Of a DNA stretch of 64,000 nucleotides, positions 50,291 to 59,279 are shown piece after piece (position 1 is the stretch's first letter; every line of letters begins with the position of its first letter). Source of the DNA: DAIDJD01 sp035485275 (GTDB lineage: Bacteria; Oederibacteriota; JAJYGY01; DAIDJD01); assembly GCA_035485275.1 (NCBI GenBank), contig DATHOE010000002.1:13130-77129 (forward strand), read 5' to 3'. Position numbers and translations under genes: made by a program. A model generated the notes under the pieces. It worked only from the letters and a program-made list of their open reading frames with translations, was not told where the DNA came from and did not search any database.

Positions 50291-51946
50291 ATGGCTAAGC
50301 AGATCATCTTTCATGACAGCGCCCGCCGGGCCATCCAGCGCGGCGTCAACAAGCTGGCCGACGCGGTCAGCGTGACCATGGGCCCCAAGGGCCGCAACGT
50401 GGTCCTGGACAAGAAGTACGGCTCGCCGCTCATCATCAACGACGGCGTCACCATCGCCAAAGAGATCGAGCTCGAAGACAGCTACGAGAACATGGGCGCC
50501 CAGCTGGTCAAGGAAGTCGCCAGCAAGACCAGCGACATCGCCGGCGACGGCACCACGACCGCCACGGTCCTGGCGCGCGCCATCTACAACGAAGGCCTGC
50601 GCAACGTCACCGCCGGCTCCAACCCGATGTCGCTGAAGCGCGGCATTGAGAAGGCGGTCGAGGCGGTGGTCGCCCACCTGAAGGCGAACAGCAAGAAGAT
50701 CGGCAACAAGATCGAGACCGCCCAGGTGGCCTCCATCTCCGCCAACAACGACGCCGTCATCGGCGAGATGATCGCCAACGCCTTCGAGAAGATCGGCGGC
50801 GCCGACGGCGTCATCACGGTCGAAGAGGCCAAGGGCATCGAGACCACGGTCGAGACGGTCGAAGGCATGCAGTTCGACCAGGGCTACCTCAGCCCCTACT
50901 TCACCACCAACCCCGAGACCATGGAAGCGGTGCTGGAGAACCCCCTGATCCTGATCTACGAGAAGAAGATCAGCAACATGAAGGACCTCCTGCCGGTGCT
51001 CGAGAAGGTCGTCCAGAAGAGCCAGCCGCTCGTCATCATCAGCGAGGACATCGAGGGCGAAGCCCTGGCCACGCTGGTGGTCAACAAGATCCGCGGGACC
51101 CTGCAGGTCGCGGCGGTGAAGGCGCCGGGCTTCGGCGACCGCCGCAAGGCCATGCTTGAAGACATCGCCATCCTCACCGGCGGCCGCATGATCGCCGAAG
51201 AGCTGGGCATCAAGCTCGAGAACGTCGAACTGAAGGACCTCGGCAAGGCCCGCCGCATCGTCATCGACAAGGACAACACCACCCTGGTCGACGGCGCCGG
51301 CGACAAGAAGGGCATCGAGGCCCGCATCAAGCAGATCAACAAGCAGATCGAAGACACCACCAGCGACTACGACAAGGAGAAGCTCCAGGAGCGCCGGGCG
51401 AAGCTGGCCGGCGGCGTCGCGGTCCTGCACGTGGGCGCGGCCACCGAAGTGGAGATGAAGGAGAAGAAAGCCCGCGTCGAGGACGCCCTGCACGCCACCC
51501 GCGCCGCCTTGCTTGAAGGCATCGTGCCCGGCGGCGGCGTGGCCCTGCTGCGCGCCCAGGAGGCCCTCACGGCCCTCAAGCTCTCCGGCGACGAGGCGGT
51601 GGGAGCGGACATCATCCGCCGCGCCCTGGAAAGCCCCCTGCGGACCATCTCCAACAACGCCGGCATCGACGGCGCCGTGGCGGTGGAGAAGGTGCGCAGC
51701 CTCAAGGGCGCCGAAGGCCTGAACGCGGCCAGCGGCAACTACGAGGACCTGGTGAAGATCGGCGTCATCGATCCCACCAAGGTGACGCGCAGCGCGCTGC
51801 AGAACGCCGCTTCCATCGCGGCCCTGATGCTCACGACCGAGTGCCTGGTCTCCGACATCCCCGAGAAGAAGGAGAAGTCGGCCCCCGGCGGCGGCATGGG
51901 CGGCATGGGCGGCGGCATGGGCGACATGGGTGGCATGGACTTTTAA
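50291..51946 (+). CDS. groEL: Chaperonin GroEL
   Basis: 551 residues: KQIIFHDSARRAIQRGVNKLADAV at the start, TMGPKGRNVVLDKKYG, VASKTSDIAGDGTTTATVLA (ATP site), and the flexible GGM-rich tail GGMGGGMGDMGGMDF. Forms the double-ring folding chamber with GroES. CGGAGG lies upstream of the ATG. A strong terminator follows eight bases after the stop. Confidence 0.98.
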   Translation: MAKQIIFHDSARRAIQRGVNKLADAVSVTMGPKGRNVVLDKKYGSPLIINDGVTIAKEIELEDSYENMGAQLVKEVASKTSDIAGDGTTTATVLARAIYNEGLRNVTAGSNPMSLKRGIEKAVEAVVAHLKANSKKIGNKIETAQVASISANNDAVIGEMIANAFEKIGGADGVITVEEAKGIETTVETVEGMQFDQGYLSPYFTTNPETMEAVLENPLILIYEKKISNMKDLLPVLEKVVQKSQPLVIISEDIEGEALATLVVNKIRGTLQVAAVKAPGFGDRRKAMLEDIAILTGGRMIAEELGIKLENVELKDLGKARRIVIDKDNTTLVDGAGDKKGIEARIKQINKQIEDTTSDYDKEKLQERRAKLAGGVAVLHVGAATEVEMKEKKARVEDALHATRAALLEGIVPGGGVALLRAQEALTALKLSGDEAVGADIIRRALESPLRTISNNAGIDGAVAVEKVRSLKGAEGLNAASGNYEDLVKIGVIDPTKVTRSALQNAASIAALMLTTECLVSDIPEKKEKSAPGGGMGGMGGGMGDMGGMDF

Positions 51947-51953
51947 GGCCCTT

Positions 51954-52003
51954 CCAAACCCCGCCTTCCCTTATAATGGGGAGGCGGGGTTTGGCGTTTT
52001 TTT
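51954..52003 (+). terminator. Intrinsic terminator after groEL
   Basis: Stem CCAAACCCCGCCT (51954-51966) pairs perfectly with AGGCGGGGTTTGG (51982-51994), with further CCC/GGG pairing inside the loop and a T run at 51997-52003. It ends the dnaK-groESL transcript. Confidence 0.93.
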
Positions 52004-52091
52004 CGCCCGGCAAAGGGAACTTTTCCGGGTGGGATGGACGTTCAAAGGATGCTGTTAGCCGGGCGACACTGTCTTTCAGGGAGCTTGGACT

Positions 52092-53081
52092 ATGATCGAA
52101 GTCAGCGACTTGACGAAAGATTACGGTACTTTCAAGGCCGTCAAGGGAGTCAGTTTTTCCGTACAAAAAGGCGACATTCTGGGTTTCCTGGGGCCCAACG
52201 GAGCCGGCAAGACCACGGTAATGAAGATTTTGACCTGTTTCCTCCCGTCCACCGGGGGCCGCGCCAGCGTCGCCGGTTTCGACTGCGAAAAAGAGCCTGA
52301 ACAGGTCCGGCGCCATCTGGGCTACCTGCCCGAGAACAACCCCCTTTATCTCGACATGCGCGTCAGGGAGTTCCTGTCCTTCGCGGCCCACGCCAAGGGC
52401 ATCAAGGGGCCCCAGCGCCGCGCGGCGGTGGACCACAGCATCGAGGAGACCGGCATCGAGTCGGTCACGGGCCGCCTGATCGGCCAGCTGTCCAAGGGTT
52501 TCCGCCAGCGGGTGGGCCTGGCCCAGGCCCTGGTCGGCGACCCGGACGTCCTGATCCTGGATGAGCCGACCGTGGGCCTGGACCCCCGGCAGATCCTGGA
52601 CATCCGCAAGCTCATCAAATCCATGGCCGGCCGGCGCACGGTGATCCTGTCGACCCATATCTTGCCGGAGGTCAGCGCGGTCTGCGACCGGGTGATCATC
52701 ATCAACAAGGGCCTGGTCATCGAACAGGACAGCACCGCCAACCTCGGCCGCAGGCTGGCCAAGAGCGACCGCGTGCAGGTCAGCCTGACGGCCCCGGCGG
52801 AGGATGCGCGCGCCTTCCTGGGACGCCTGGCCAAGGTGAAGAAGGTCGGCGTGCGCTCCGAGGCCGACGGCGTGGCCACCCTCGACGTGGAAAGCACCAA
52901 GGGCGTCGACATCAGGGCCGCCCTGGCCCAGGCCGTGGTCGAAAAAGGCTGGGGCCTGCTGGAGCTCAAGGCGATGGGCCTGGGCCTGGAGGAGGTCTTC
53001 CTGCAGTTGGTCACGCAGGAGGGCGCCCCGCCCGAGGACGGCGCCGAGAGCGATGAAGCGTCCACGGAGGTGACGGAATGA
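52092..53081 (+). CDS. ABC transporter ATP-binding protein (GldA-like)
   Basis: 329 residues: Walker A GPNGAGKTT near residue 37, the Q-loop region, signature LSKGFRQRVGLAQAL, Walker B LILDEPTVGLDP and the H-loop (STHILPE). A ~100-residue C-terminal extension follows. With the next three genes it makes the module ABC ATPase - permease - GldG-like auxiliary - DUF4340, first known from Bacteroidetes gliding (GldAFG) but widespread in non-gliding bacteria. Transported substrate is unknown. Coupled to the permease by a 4-base overlap. Confidence 0.88.
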   Translation: MIEVSDLTKDYGTFKAVKGVSFSVQKGDILGFLGPNGAGKTTVMKILTCFLPSTGGRASVAGFDCEKEPEQVRRHLGYLPENNPLYLDMRVREFLSFAAHAKGIKGPQRRAAVDHSIEETGIESVTGRLIGQLSKGFRQRVGLAQALVGDPDVLILDEPTVGLDPRQILDIRKLIKSMAGRRTVILSTHILPEVSAVCDRVIIINKGLVIEQDSTANLGRRLAKSDRVQVSLTAPAEDARAFLGRLAKVKKVGVRSEADGVATLDVESTKGVDIRAALAQAVVEKGWGLLELKAMGLGLEEVFLQLVTQEGAPPEDGAESDEASTEVTE

Positions 53082-53845
53082 AAAGCAACCTGCTCCCCAT
53101 TTACCTGCGCGAAGTGCGCTCCCTGTTCTACTCGCCGGTGGCCTGGCTGGTCCTCTTCGCCTTCTACCTGCTGGCCGGCTTCTTCTGGGCCAGCCCGCTC
53201 AGCCAATACGCGGCCTACAGCCTCATGGCGGCCAGCCGCGGCGGAGGAAGCGAGATGAAGCTGGTGGACTGGCTGATCGCCCCCTATTTCGGCAACGTGG
53301 CGGTGACCTTCATTTTCCTGCTGCCCCTGGTCAGCATGCGCCAGTTCAGCGAGGAGAAGAAGTCCGGCACCATCGAGATCCTCTTCACCTGGCCCTTCTC
53401 CGACCTGGACATCGTGCTGGGCAAATGGTTCGCCAGCCTGACCCTGCTGGCCGCCATGCTGGCGCCGACCCTCCTCAATTTCGTCATGATCGCGGACAAG
53501 ACCGCCCTGCCCTGGCCGGTGCTGGCCTCCGGTTTCGCGGGCATCTTCATGGTGGGCGCCTGCTTCCTGGCGGTGGGGCTCTTCACCTCGGCCCTCACCG
53601 AAAACCAGGTGGTGGCGGCGGCGCTCAGCTTCGGCACCCTGCTCCTGCTGTTCATCCTCAGCTGGGTGGAGGCCCAGACCAGCGGGCTGACCAAGGACCT
53701 GGTCGGCCAGCTCTCCATCATCAGCCACCTGCAGGCCCTGACCAAGGGCCTGGTCGACCTGAAGGACATCACCTATTTCGTCCTGTTCACCGTACTCATG
53801 CTCTTCGGCACCCTGCGGGTGCTTGAGAGCAAGAAGTGGAGGTAA
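53078..53845 (+). CDS. ABC transporter permease (GldF-like)
   Basis: 255 residues with six predicted membrane helices. Starts YLREVRSLFYSPVAWLVLFAFYLLAGFFW and has MRQFSEEKKSGTIEILFTWPFSDLDIVLGKW, the ABC-2 permease signature seen in GldF. It would form the membrane channel of the module. GGAGG for the next gene lies in its last codons. Confidence 0.87.
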   Translation: MKSNLLPIYLREVRSLFYSPVAWLVLFAFYLLAGFFWASPLSQYAAYSLMAASRGGGSEMKLVDWLIAPYFGNVAVTFIFLLPLVSMRQFSEEKKSGTIEILFTWPFSDLDIVLGKWFASLTLLAAMLAPTLLNFVMIADKTALPWPVLASGFAGIFMVGACFLAVGLFTSALTENQVVAAALSFGTLLLLFILSWVEAQTSGLTKDLVGQLSIISHLQALTKGLVDLKDITYFVLFTVLMLFGTLRVLESKKWR

Positions 53846-53847
53846 CC

Positions 53848-55413
53848 GTGCGGCGCGAATACGCGAAGGCGGCCGGCTGGGCCGCGCTGATCCTGTTCCT
53901 GGCCACGGGCGTCAGCTACGCCGTGCGCGGCGCCGCCGACCTGGGGCTGTGGATCCCCTTGGGCGTCGGCGTGCTGGCGGCGGGCTTCTGGCTGGCGGAA
54001 TTCCGCGGCGAGGCGGCGGCGGTGATCGTCTCGCGGCGCGCCCGCCAGGGCGGCCAGAGCGTCGTCTACAGCCTGGCCGTGGTGGCCATCGTGGTGCTGC
54101 TGCAGGGCCTGGCCGTGAACAGCGGCGTGAGCTTCGACCTCACCAAGAACAAGGCCTTCACCCTGTCCGACGAGACCGTGAAGGTGGTCAAGGCCCTGGA
54201 TGAGAAGGTGGACTTCATGGCCTTCTACGGCAACGAGAACCGGGCCGACTTCGAGGACCTGCTCAAGCGCGTCAAGGAGCTCAACCCCTCCAAGGTCAGC
54301 TACGAGTTCGTGAACCTCAACCGCAACCCCCTCCTGGCGCAGGAGTACGGGGTGCGCGCCCTGGGGACCACGGTGCTGGTGGCCGGGGACAAGAAGGAGA
54401 CGCTGACGGGCGTCGCCGAAGAGGACATCCTCAACGCCCTGGTCAAGGTCTCCAGCGGCCAGACCAAGCAGGTCTATTTCCTCGAGGGGCACCAGGAACA
54501 CGCCATCGACGATACGCAGCCCACGGGCCTCTCGGGCCTGAAGGCGGGCCTGGAATCGGCGGCCTTCGGGGTGCAGTCCCTCAATTTCGCCACCGTGGCC
54601 AACGGCACGGTGCCTGAGGACGCGGCCGCGGTCATCATCTCCGGGCCGCGCACGGACCTCATGCCGCCGGAGCTGGATGCCTTGACCCAGTACCTCGGGC
54701 GCGGCGGCCGCGTGCTGGCGGCCGTGGATCCGCGCACCGAGCTGCCCGCGTTCAAGGCCTGGCTGGCCAAGGCCGGGGTGGGCATCGACGCCGACATCGT
54801 CATCGACCTCAACCCCTTCAACCAGCTCTTCGGCGGCTCGCCGGTGGCCCCGATCATCCAGACCTTCGACCCCGAGCACGCGGTCACCAAGGACCTCGCC
54901 GCGCAGAAGGGCCAGGCCATCTTCCCGGAGACCTGCAGCCTGGAGACCGACAAGCTCCCCGAGGGCGCCACGGCCACGGTGCTGGCGAAGACCCTGGGCA
55001 CCGCCTTCGGCTGGACCGGATCCGGCGACCGCGCCCCCACGCGGCCCGGCGCGCGCGACAAGAAGGGCCCGCTGGGGCTCATGGTCGCCGTGGACGCGCC
55101 CGTGCGCGACTTCGGCGGCGACCCTGGAGCGCCCCCCGACAAGGTGGCTCGGGTGGTGGTCCTGGGGACCAGCGTGCTGATGGACAACCAGGCCGTGGGC
55201 GCCTTCAACAACCAGGATCTCGTGGTCAACAGCCTGCGCTGGCTGGCCGACGAGGAGAAGCGCATCTCCCTCGCCCCCAAGCCGACGGACAGCCAGCCCA
55301 TCCTCCTGGAGGGGGGGCGCCAGCGCATGGTGTGGTGGAGCTTCATCCTCATGGCCCTGGCCGCCCTCGGCGCCGGGATCGCGGTCTCCGCCTCGCGGCG
55401 GAGGACGGCATGA
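53848..55413 (+). CDS. GldG-like ABC auxiliary protein
   Basis: 521 residues from GTG 53848, which follows GGAGGTAACC; 53836 is an alternative. Two or three N-terminal helices precede a large extracytoplasmic domain (NSGVSFDLTKNKAFTLSDETVKVVKAL; VYFLEGHQEHAIDD; YLGRGGRVLAAVDPRTELPAF), and one helix anchors the C-terminus (~500-517). This matches the DUF4350/GldG-type auxiliary subunits. Probably a periplasmic partner of the ABC permease. Overlaps the DUF4340 gene by four bases. Confidence 0.85.
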   Translation: MRREYAKAAGWAALILFLATGVSYAVRGAADLGLWIPLGVGVLAAGFWLAEFRGEAAAVIVSRRARQGGQSVVYSLAVVAIVVLLQGLAVNSGVSFDLTKNKAFTLSDETVKVVKALDEKVDFMAFYGNENRADFEDLLKRVKELNPSKVSYEFVNLNRNPLLAQEYGVRALGTTVLVAGDKKETLTGVAEEDILNALVKVSSGQTKQVYFLEGHQEHAIDDTQPTGLSGLKAGLESAAFGVQSLNFATVANGTVPEDAAAVIISGPRTDLMPPELDALTQYLGRGGRVLAAVDPRTELPAFKAWLAKAGVGIDADIVIDLNPFNQLFGGSPVAPIIQTFDPEHAVTKDLAAQKGQAIFPETCSLETDKLPEGATATVLAKTLGTAFGWTGSGDRAPTRPGARDKKGPLGLMVAVDAPVRDFGGDPGAPPDKVARVVVLGTSVLMDNQAVGAFNNQDLVVNSLRWLADEEKRISLAPKPTDSQPILLEGGRQRMVWWSFILMALAALGAGIAVSASRRRTA

Positions 55414-56756
55414 GCGCCGCCGGCGGCGGGAGGGGACCCATCGTCGCCGTCGCCCTCGCCGCGGCGCTCGGGCTCGTGTACTGGGGCTGGGTGGTGAAGA
55501 TCAAGCCCGAGCGTGCCCAGGCGGCCGAGGACGCCAAGCTTTTGTTCAAGGGCCTCGACGCCGGCCAGACGAACGAGATACTCCTGAGGAAGAAGGGCAG
55601 CGCCGACGTCCTTCTGCGGAAATTGGACGGGCAGTGGCTCCTGATCAGCCCCACGGCCGCCCCCGCCGACACGGACGCGGTGAACGCCCTGGTCTCGGCG
55701 CTGGCCACGGCCAAGCGCGACGAGGTCGTCGTGGACCAGGGCGCGGACCTGCACGACTTCGGCCTGGACCAGCCCAGCGGCGAGGTGACCTTCAAGCCGC
55801 TGAGCCCGGGCGCCAAGCCCGAGGTGCTCTTCTTCGGGCTCGACAGCCCGGAGGGCAACCAGGCCTACGGGCTCATCGACGGCCGGCCCGAGGTCTTCCT
55901 CACAGACATGAACGTCAAGAATTCCGTGCTCAAGGACGAGCCCGAGCTGCGCGACAGGACGGTGTGGACCTTCGACTCCAGCTCCGTCCAGGCGGTGCGC
56001 TCGGACATCGGCGGTTTCAGCGTGGCCAGGGACAAGCAGGGCATCTGGCAGGTCAAGACCGCCGCGCGCCATGAGCCCGGCAAGGGCAACGAGATCGACG
56101 ATTGGCTGGCCGAGATGTCCCGCCTGCGCGCGGACAGCGTGCCCAGCGAGACCGGCAAGGGCGATTTCGGCCTGCGCAAGTCCCAGGGCATCCATCTCCT
56201 GTTCAAGAACGGCACCGAGATGGACATCATTGAGGGCCGCAAGACCGGCCAGGCCCCCCGGCCGGGCCAGTTCGGCCAGCCCGGGCAGGGCGTCTATGTC
56301 CAGGTGGCGGGGAAGGGCCCGGTCTTTCAGCTGCCCGGATACTCGGTCCCCACCATCGAGGAAAAGGCGCAGGCGCTGATGGACCTCAACGTCTTCAGCT
56401 TCGAGACCGGCGCCGTGGAACGCATCGAAATCCAGCGGCCCTCCGGCAGCCTGACCGCGGTCAAGACCGCGGGGGTCTGGGCCTGGACGCCGCCGCGCCC
56501 CCTGAAGCCCGGCCAGAAGGCCTTCGACTTCTACGCCTTCCTGTCGTCCTTCGCCAACACCCAGCTCATCCGGCGCCTGGACGCCAAGGACGCCCCCCTC
56601 ACGCCCACGGCCAGCGTCAGCTTCTACGGCGACAACAAGGTGCTGCTGGAAAAGGCGGTCTTCGGCGCGCGGCGCGACGGCGGCCAGGTCGCCTCCAGCT
56701 TCATGAAGAACCAGACGGTCATCGCCCCCGGCAACCTGCTCGACCCCTTGCCCTGA
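55410..56756 (+). CDS. DUF4340 domain protein of the Gld-type module
   Basis: 448 residues from ATG 55410, overlapping the previous stop (ATGA). One N-terminal membrane helix (IVAVALAAALGLVYWGWVV), then a long periplasmic region with repeated DUF4340 features (LLRKLDGQWLLISPTAAPADTDAVNALVSAL; VWTFDSSSVQAVR). Proteins of this family regularly follow GldG-like genes, so it is part of the same membrane complex. Biochemical role unknown. Confidence 0.82.
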   Translation: MSAAGGGRGPIVAVALAAALGLVYWGWVVKIKPERAQAAEDAKLLFKGLDAGQTNEILLRKKGSADVLLRKLDGQWLLISPTAAPADTDAVNALVSALATAKRDEVVVDQGADLHDFGLDQPSGEVTFKPLSPGAKPEVLFFGLDSPEGNQAYGLIDGRPEVFLTDMNVKNSVLKDEPELRDRTVWTFDSSSVQAVRSDIGGFSVARDKQGIWQVKTAARHEPGKGNEIDDWLAEMSRLRADSVPSETGKGDFGLRKSQGIHLLFKNGTEMDIIEGRKTGQAPRPGQFGQPGQGVYVQVAGKGPVFQLPGYSVPTIEEKAQALMDLNVFSFETGAVERIEIQRPSGSLTAVKTAGVWAWTPPRPLKPGQKAFDFYAFLSSFANTQLIRRLDAKDAPLTPTASVSFYGDNKVLLEKAVFGARRDGGQVASSFMKNQTVIAPGNLLDPLP

Positions 56757-56769
56757 ACCGGGGACCGCT

Positions 56770-57666
56770 ATGAGCCAGGTCGCCGATCTTTATTCGGTCT
56801 TGGGCGTCCCCGAGGACGCCAGCGCCGAGGCCATCAAGAAGGCCTACCGGTCTTTGGCCAAGCGCCTCCACCCCGACGCCAATCCCAACGACAAGAAGGC
56901 CGAGGAGCGCTTCAAGGAGCTCGGCCAGGCCTACGAGATCCTGTCGGACCCCGAGAAACGCCAGCGCTACGACACCATGCGCCGCGCGCCGCCCCCCCCG
57001 GCCTTCGGCGGGCGCCAACGGCCCGGTTCCGGGGTCCCCGACTGGCAGGGAGCGGGCAGCATCGACGACCTGTTCTCGATGTTCTTCGGCCAGGGCGGCC
57101 CGTCCATGGGAGGCTTCGAGGTGCGCGGCGGCTTCGGAGGCTTCGACCCCGAGCCGGGCGGGGACCTGGACAGCGAGGTCTGGGTCAGCTTCGAGGACGC
57201 GGCCCTGGGCCGCACCGTTACGGTGCACCTTGAGGGACAGCCCCAGCCTTTGCGCTTGAACCTTCCCCCGGGCGCCGAGAGCGGCCTGCGCCTGCGCCTG
57301 GCCGGGCAGGGCGCGCCGCGCCGCCGCGGACGCCGGGGCGACCTTTTTCTGACCCTCAAAGTGCGCCCCTCGGACCGCTTCACGCGCCAGGGCCTGGACA
57401 TCAGCAGCAAGGTGACCGTCAACATGGTCGAGGCCCTTCTGGGCTGCCAGACGACGGCGCCCACGCTGCGCGGCGACGTGCGGGTCCGGGTGCCGGCCTC
57501 CACCCAGCCGGGGACGCGCCTGCGTCTCGCGGGCCAGGGCGTGGAGATGGACGGCCGCAAGGGCGACCATTACGTCGAGATCGACGTCGAACTGCCAAAG
57601 AATCTTTCGGACGAGGAAATCGCCGCGCTGCAGGCCATGGCCAAGCGCCGCAACTGGAATTTTTGA
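56770..57666 (+). CDS. DnaJ-like co-chaperone without zinc finger (CbpA type)
   Basis: 298 residues: J domain 1-70 (LYSVLGVPEDASAEAIKKAYR, HPD in RLHPDANP, RQRYDTM), a Gly/Phe-rich linker (~75-125), then the two C-terminal beta domains (EVWVSFEDAALGRTVTVHLEG, LRLRLAGQGAPRRRGRRGDLFL, KGDHYVEIDVELPKNLS). The cysteine-rich zinc region of DnaJ is absent, placing it in the CbpA/type II class. It probably works with the DnaK encoded 7 kb upstream. Confidence 0.92.
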   Translation: MSQVADLYSVLGVPEDASAEAIKKAYRSLAKRLHPDANPNDKKAEERFKELGQAYEILSDPEKRQRYDTMRRAPPPPAFGGRQRPGSGVPDWQGAGSIDDLFSMFFGQGGPSMGGFEVRGGFGGFDPEPGGDLDSEVWVSFEDAALGRTVTVHLEGQPQPLRLNLPPGAESGLRLRLAGQGAPRRRGRRGDLFLTLKVRPSDRFTRQGLDISSKVTVNMVEALLGCQTTAPTLRGDVRVRVPASTQPGTRLRLAGQGVEMDGRKGDHYVEIDVELPKNLSDEEIAALQAMAKRRNWNF

Positions 57667-57676
57667 CGAAGGCCCT

Positions 57677-57702
57677 GAAACTTAGAGGGGCCCCGCGCCG
57701 TC
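57677..57702 (+). promoter_or_regulatory. Possible ECF-sigma-type promoter before htrA
   Basis: GAAAC (57677-57681), 17 bases, CGTC (57699-57702), the general form of promoters read by ECF sigma factors (GGAAC...CGTC). It lies 44 bases before the ATG of an envelope protease, and an ECF sigma gene follows that protease. No better sigma-70 site is visible in the gap. Confidence 0.35.
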
Positions 57703-57745
57703 CCTTGGACTGACGACGGACTCCCGGCGCATTTTCAGGACAGCC

Positions 57746-59155
57746 ATGCGAACACTTCAGCGAACGACCCTACTGCTATCCGCGGCCCTTCTGGCGGCCG
57801 CCCCCGCCTTCGCGGAAAACGCCGGCGGCCTCCCCAGCTTCAGGGACGTGGCCCGCGCGGTGCGCCCGGCGGTGGTGAACCTGTCCGTGGTGAAGAACGT
57901 CCAGGCCCAGATGGACCCCTTCATGAACCAGTTTTTCGGGCGCTTTTTCGACCAAACCCAGCCCAATCCCCAGAGCCAGTGGTTCAAGCAGAGCTCGCTG
58001 GGCTCCGGCGTCATCGTCGACGCCAAGGACGGTTACGTGCTCACCAACAACCACGTGGTCGACGGCGCAGACGCCATCACGGTCAAGCTGGCGGACAAAC
58101 GCGAACTGCCGGGCGTGGTGGTCGGCCGCGACCCCAAGACCGACCTGGCCGTGGTCCGGATCAAGGACGCTTCGAACCTGACCGAGGCGCCCTTCGGGGA
58201 CAGCGACGCCATTGAGGTGGGCGACTGGGTGCTGGCGGTGGGCTCGCCCTTCGGCCTGGAGCAGACGGTGAGCCACGGCATCATCTCCGCCAAGGGGCGC
58301 GTCATCGGCGACGGCCCCTACGACGACTTCCTGCAGACCGACGCCCCGATCAACCCGGGCAACAGCGGCGGGCCGCTGGTGGACCTGAGCGGCGCGGTCA
58401 TCGGCATCAACACCGCCATCAGCACCCAGAGCGGCGGCAGCGAGGGCGTCGGCTTCGCCATCCCCAGCAACCTGGCCCGCCAGATCTACCGGGAGCTCGT
58501 GGCCAAGGGCAAGGTGGTGCGCGGCTGGCTGGGCGTCAGCATCCAGGACCTCGACGCCAGCCTGGCGGCCCGCTTCGGGCTGGCCAAGGACGCACAGGGC
58601 GTGCTGGTGGCGGACGTGATGGACCAGGGCCCGGCCAAGGACGCCGGCCTGGAGTCCGGGGACGTGATCCTGGCCATAGACGGCAAGACGGTGGAGGGGG
58701 TGTCCGAGCTCCAGCGCGAGGTCGCAGCGGCGCCGGTGGGCGGCGAGGTCCAGCTCAAGGTCTGGCGGGACGCGCGCGCGCGCCTGATCAAGGTGAAAGT
58801 CGGCGACATGGGCCGTTTCGACAACGACAGCGACGAAGGGCAGGCCGCCGCGGACGATTCCGCGTCGACGCCGCGGCTGGGCCTGCAGGTGAGGGCCCTG
58901 GCGGACGACGAGGTCCAGCAGAACGACGGGGAAGCCGGAGTGGTGGTGACCCAGGTCGACGCCGGATCGCCGGCCGAGGACGCGGGCATCCAGGCCGGCG
59001 ACGTGATCGTCGAATTGGGGCGCTCCCACGTGGCCAGCCCCGGCCAGCTGGAAGGCCTGGTGCGGCGCTTGAAGGCCGGGGACGGGGTGGTGCTGCGGGT
59101 CCGGCGCAACGGCCGCAGCCTCTACCTGACCCTGCAGGTGCCGGAAGGGAAATAG
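57746..59155 (+). CDS. degP: Periplasmic serine protease DegP/HtrA
   Basis: 469 residues. A signal peptide (TLLLSAALLAAAPAFA) ends near residue 23. The trypsin-like domain has the triad His (TNNHVVDG, ~101), Asp (DPKTDLAVV, ~132) and Ser (NPGNSGGPL, ~208). Two PDZ domains follow (~265-345 and ~375-465: GWLGVSIQDLD, LGLQVRALADDE). It degrades or refolds damaged envelope proteins. A strong terminator follows. Confidence 0.95.
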   Translation: MRTLQRTTLLLSAALLAAAPAFAENAGGLPSFRDVARAVRPAVVNLSVVKNVQAQMDPFMNQFFGRFFDQTQPNPQSQWFKQSSLGSGVIVDAKDGYVLTNNHVVDGADAITVKLADKRELPGVVVGRDPKTDLAVVRIKDASNLTEAPFGDSDAIEVGDWVLAVGSPFGLEQTVSHGIISAKGRVIGDGPYDDFLQTDAPINPGNSGGPLVDLSGAVIGINTAISTQSGGSEGVGFAIPSNLARQIYRELVAKGKVVRGWLGVSIQDLDASLAARFGLAKDAQGVLVADVMDQGPAKDAGLESGDVILAIDGKTVEGVSELQREVAAAPVGGEVQLKVWRDARARLIKVKVGDMGRFDNDSDEGQAAADDSASTPRLGLQVRALADDEVQQNDGEAGVVVTQVDAGSPAEDAGIQAGDVIVELGRSHVASPGQLEGLVRRLKAGDGVVLRVRRNGRSLYLTLQVPEGK

Positions 59156-59192
59156 CCGTTCGCTTTCGGGCCGCCCGGGCGCCCAGCGCATG

Positions 59193-59226
59193 AAAAGCCG
59201 GCCCCTTCCCGGGGCCGGCTTTTTTG
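59193..59226 (+). terminator. Intrinsic terminator after degP
   Basis: AGCCGGCCCC (59196-59205) pairs with GGGGCCGGCT (59211-59220), followed by a T run to 59226; the preceding AAAA can extend the stem. Confidence 0.92.
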
Positions 59227-59279
59227 TTGGGGAGCGCGCAAAAAAAAGCCCGGCCGCGGATCAATCCATCAAGGCACCT

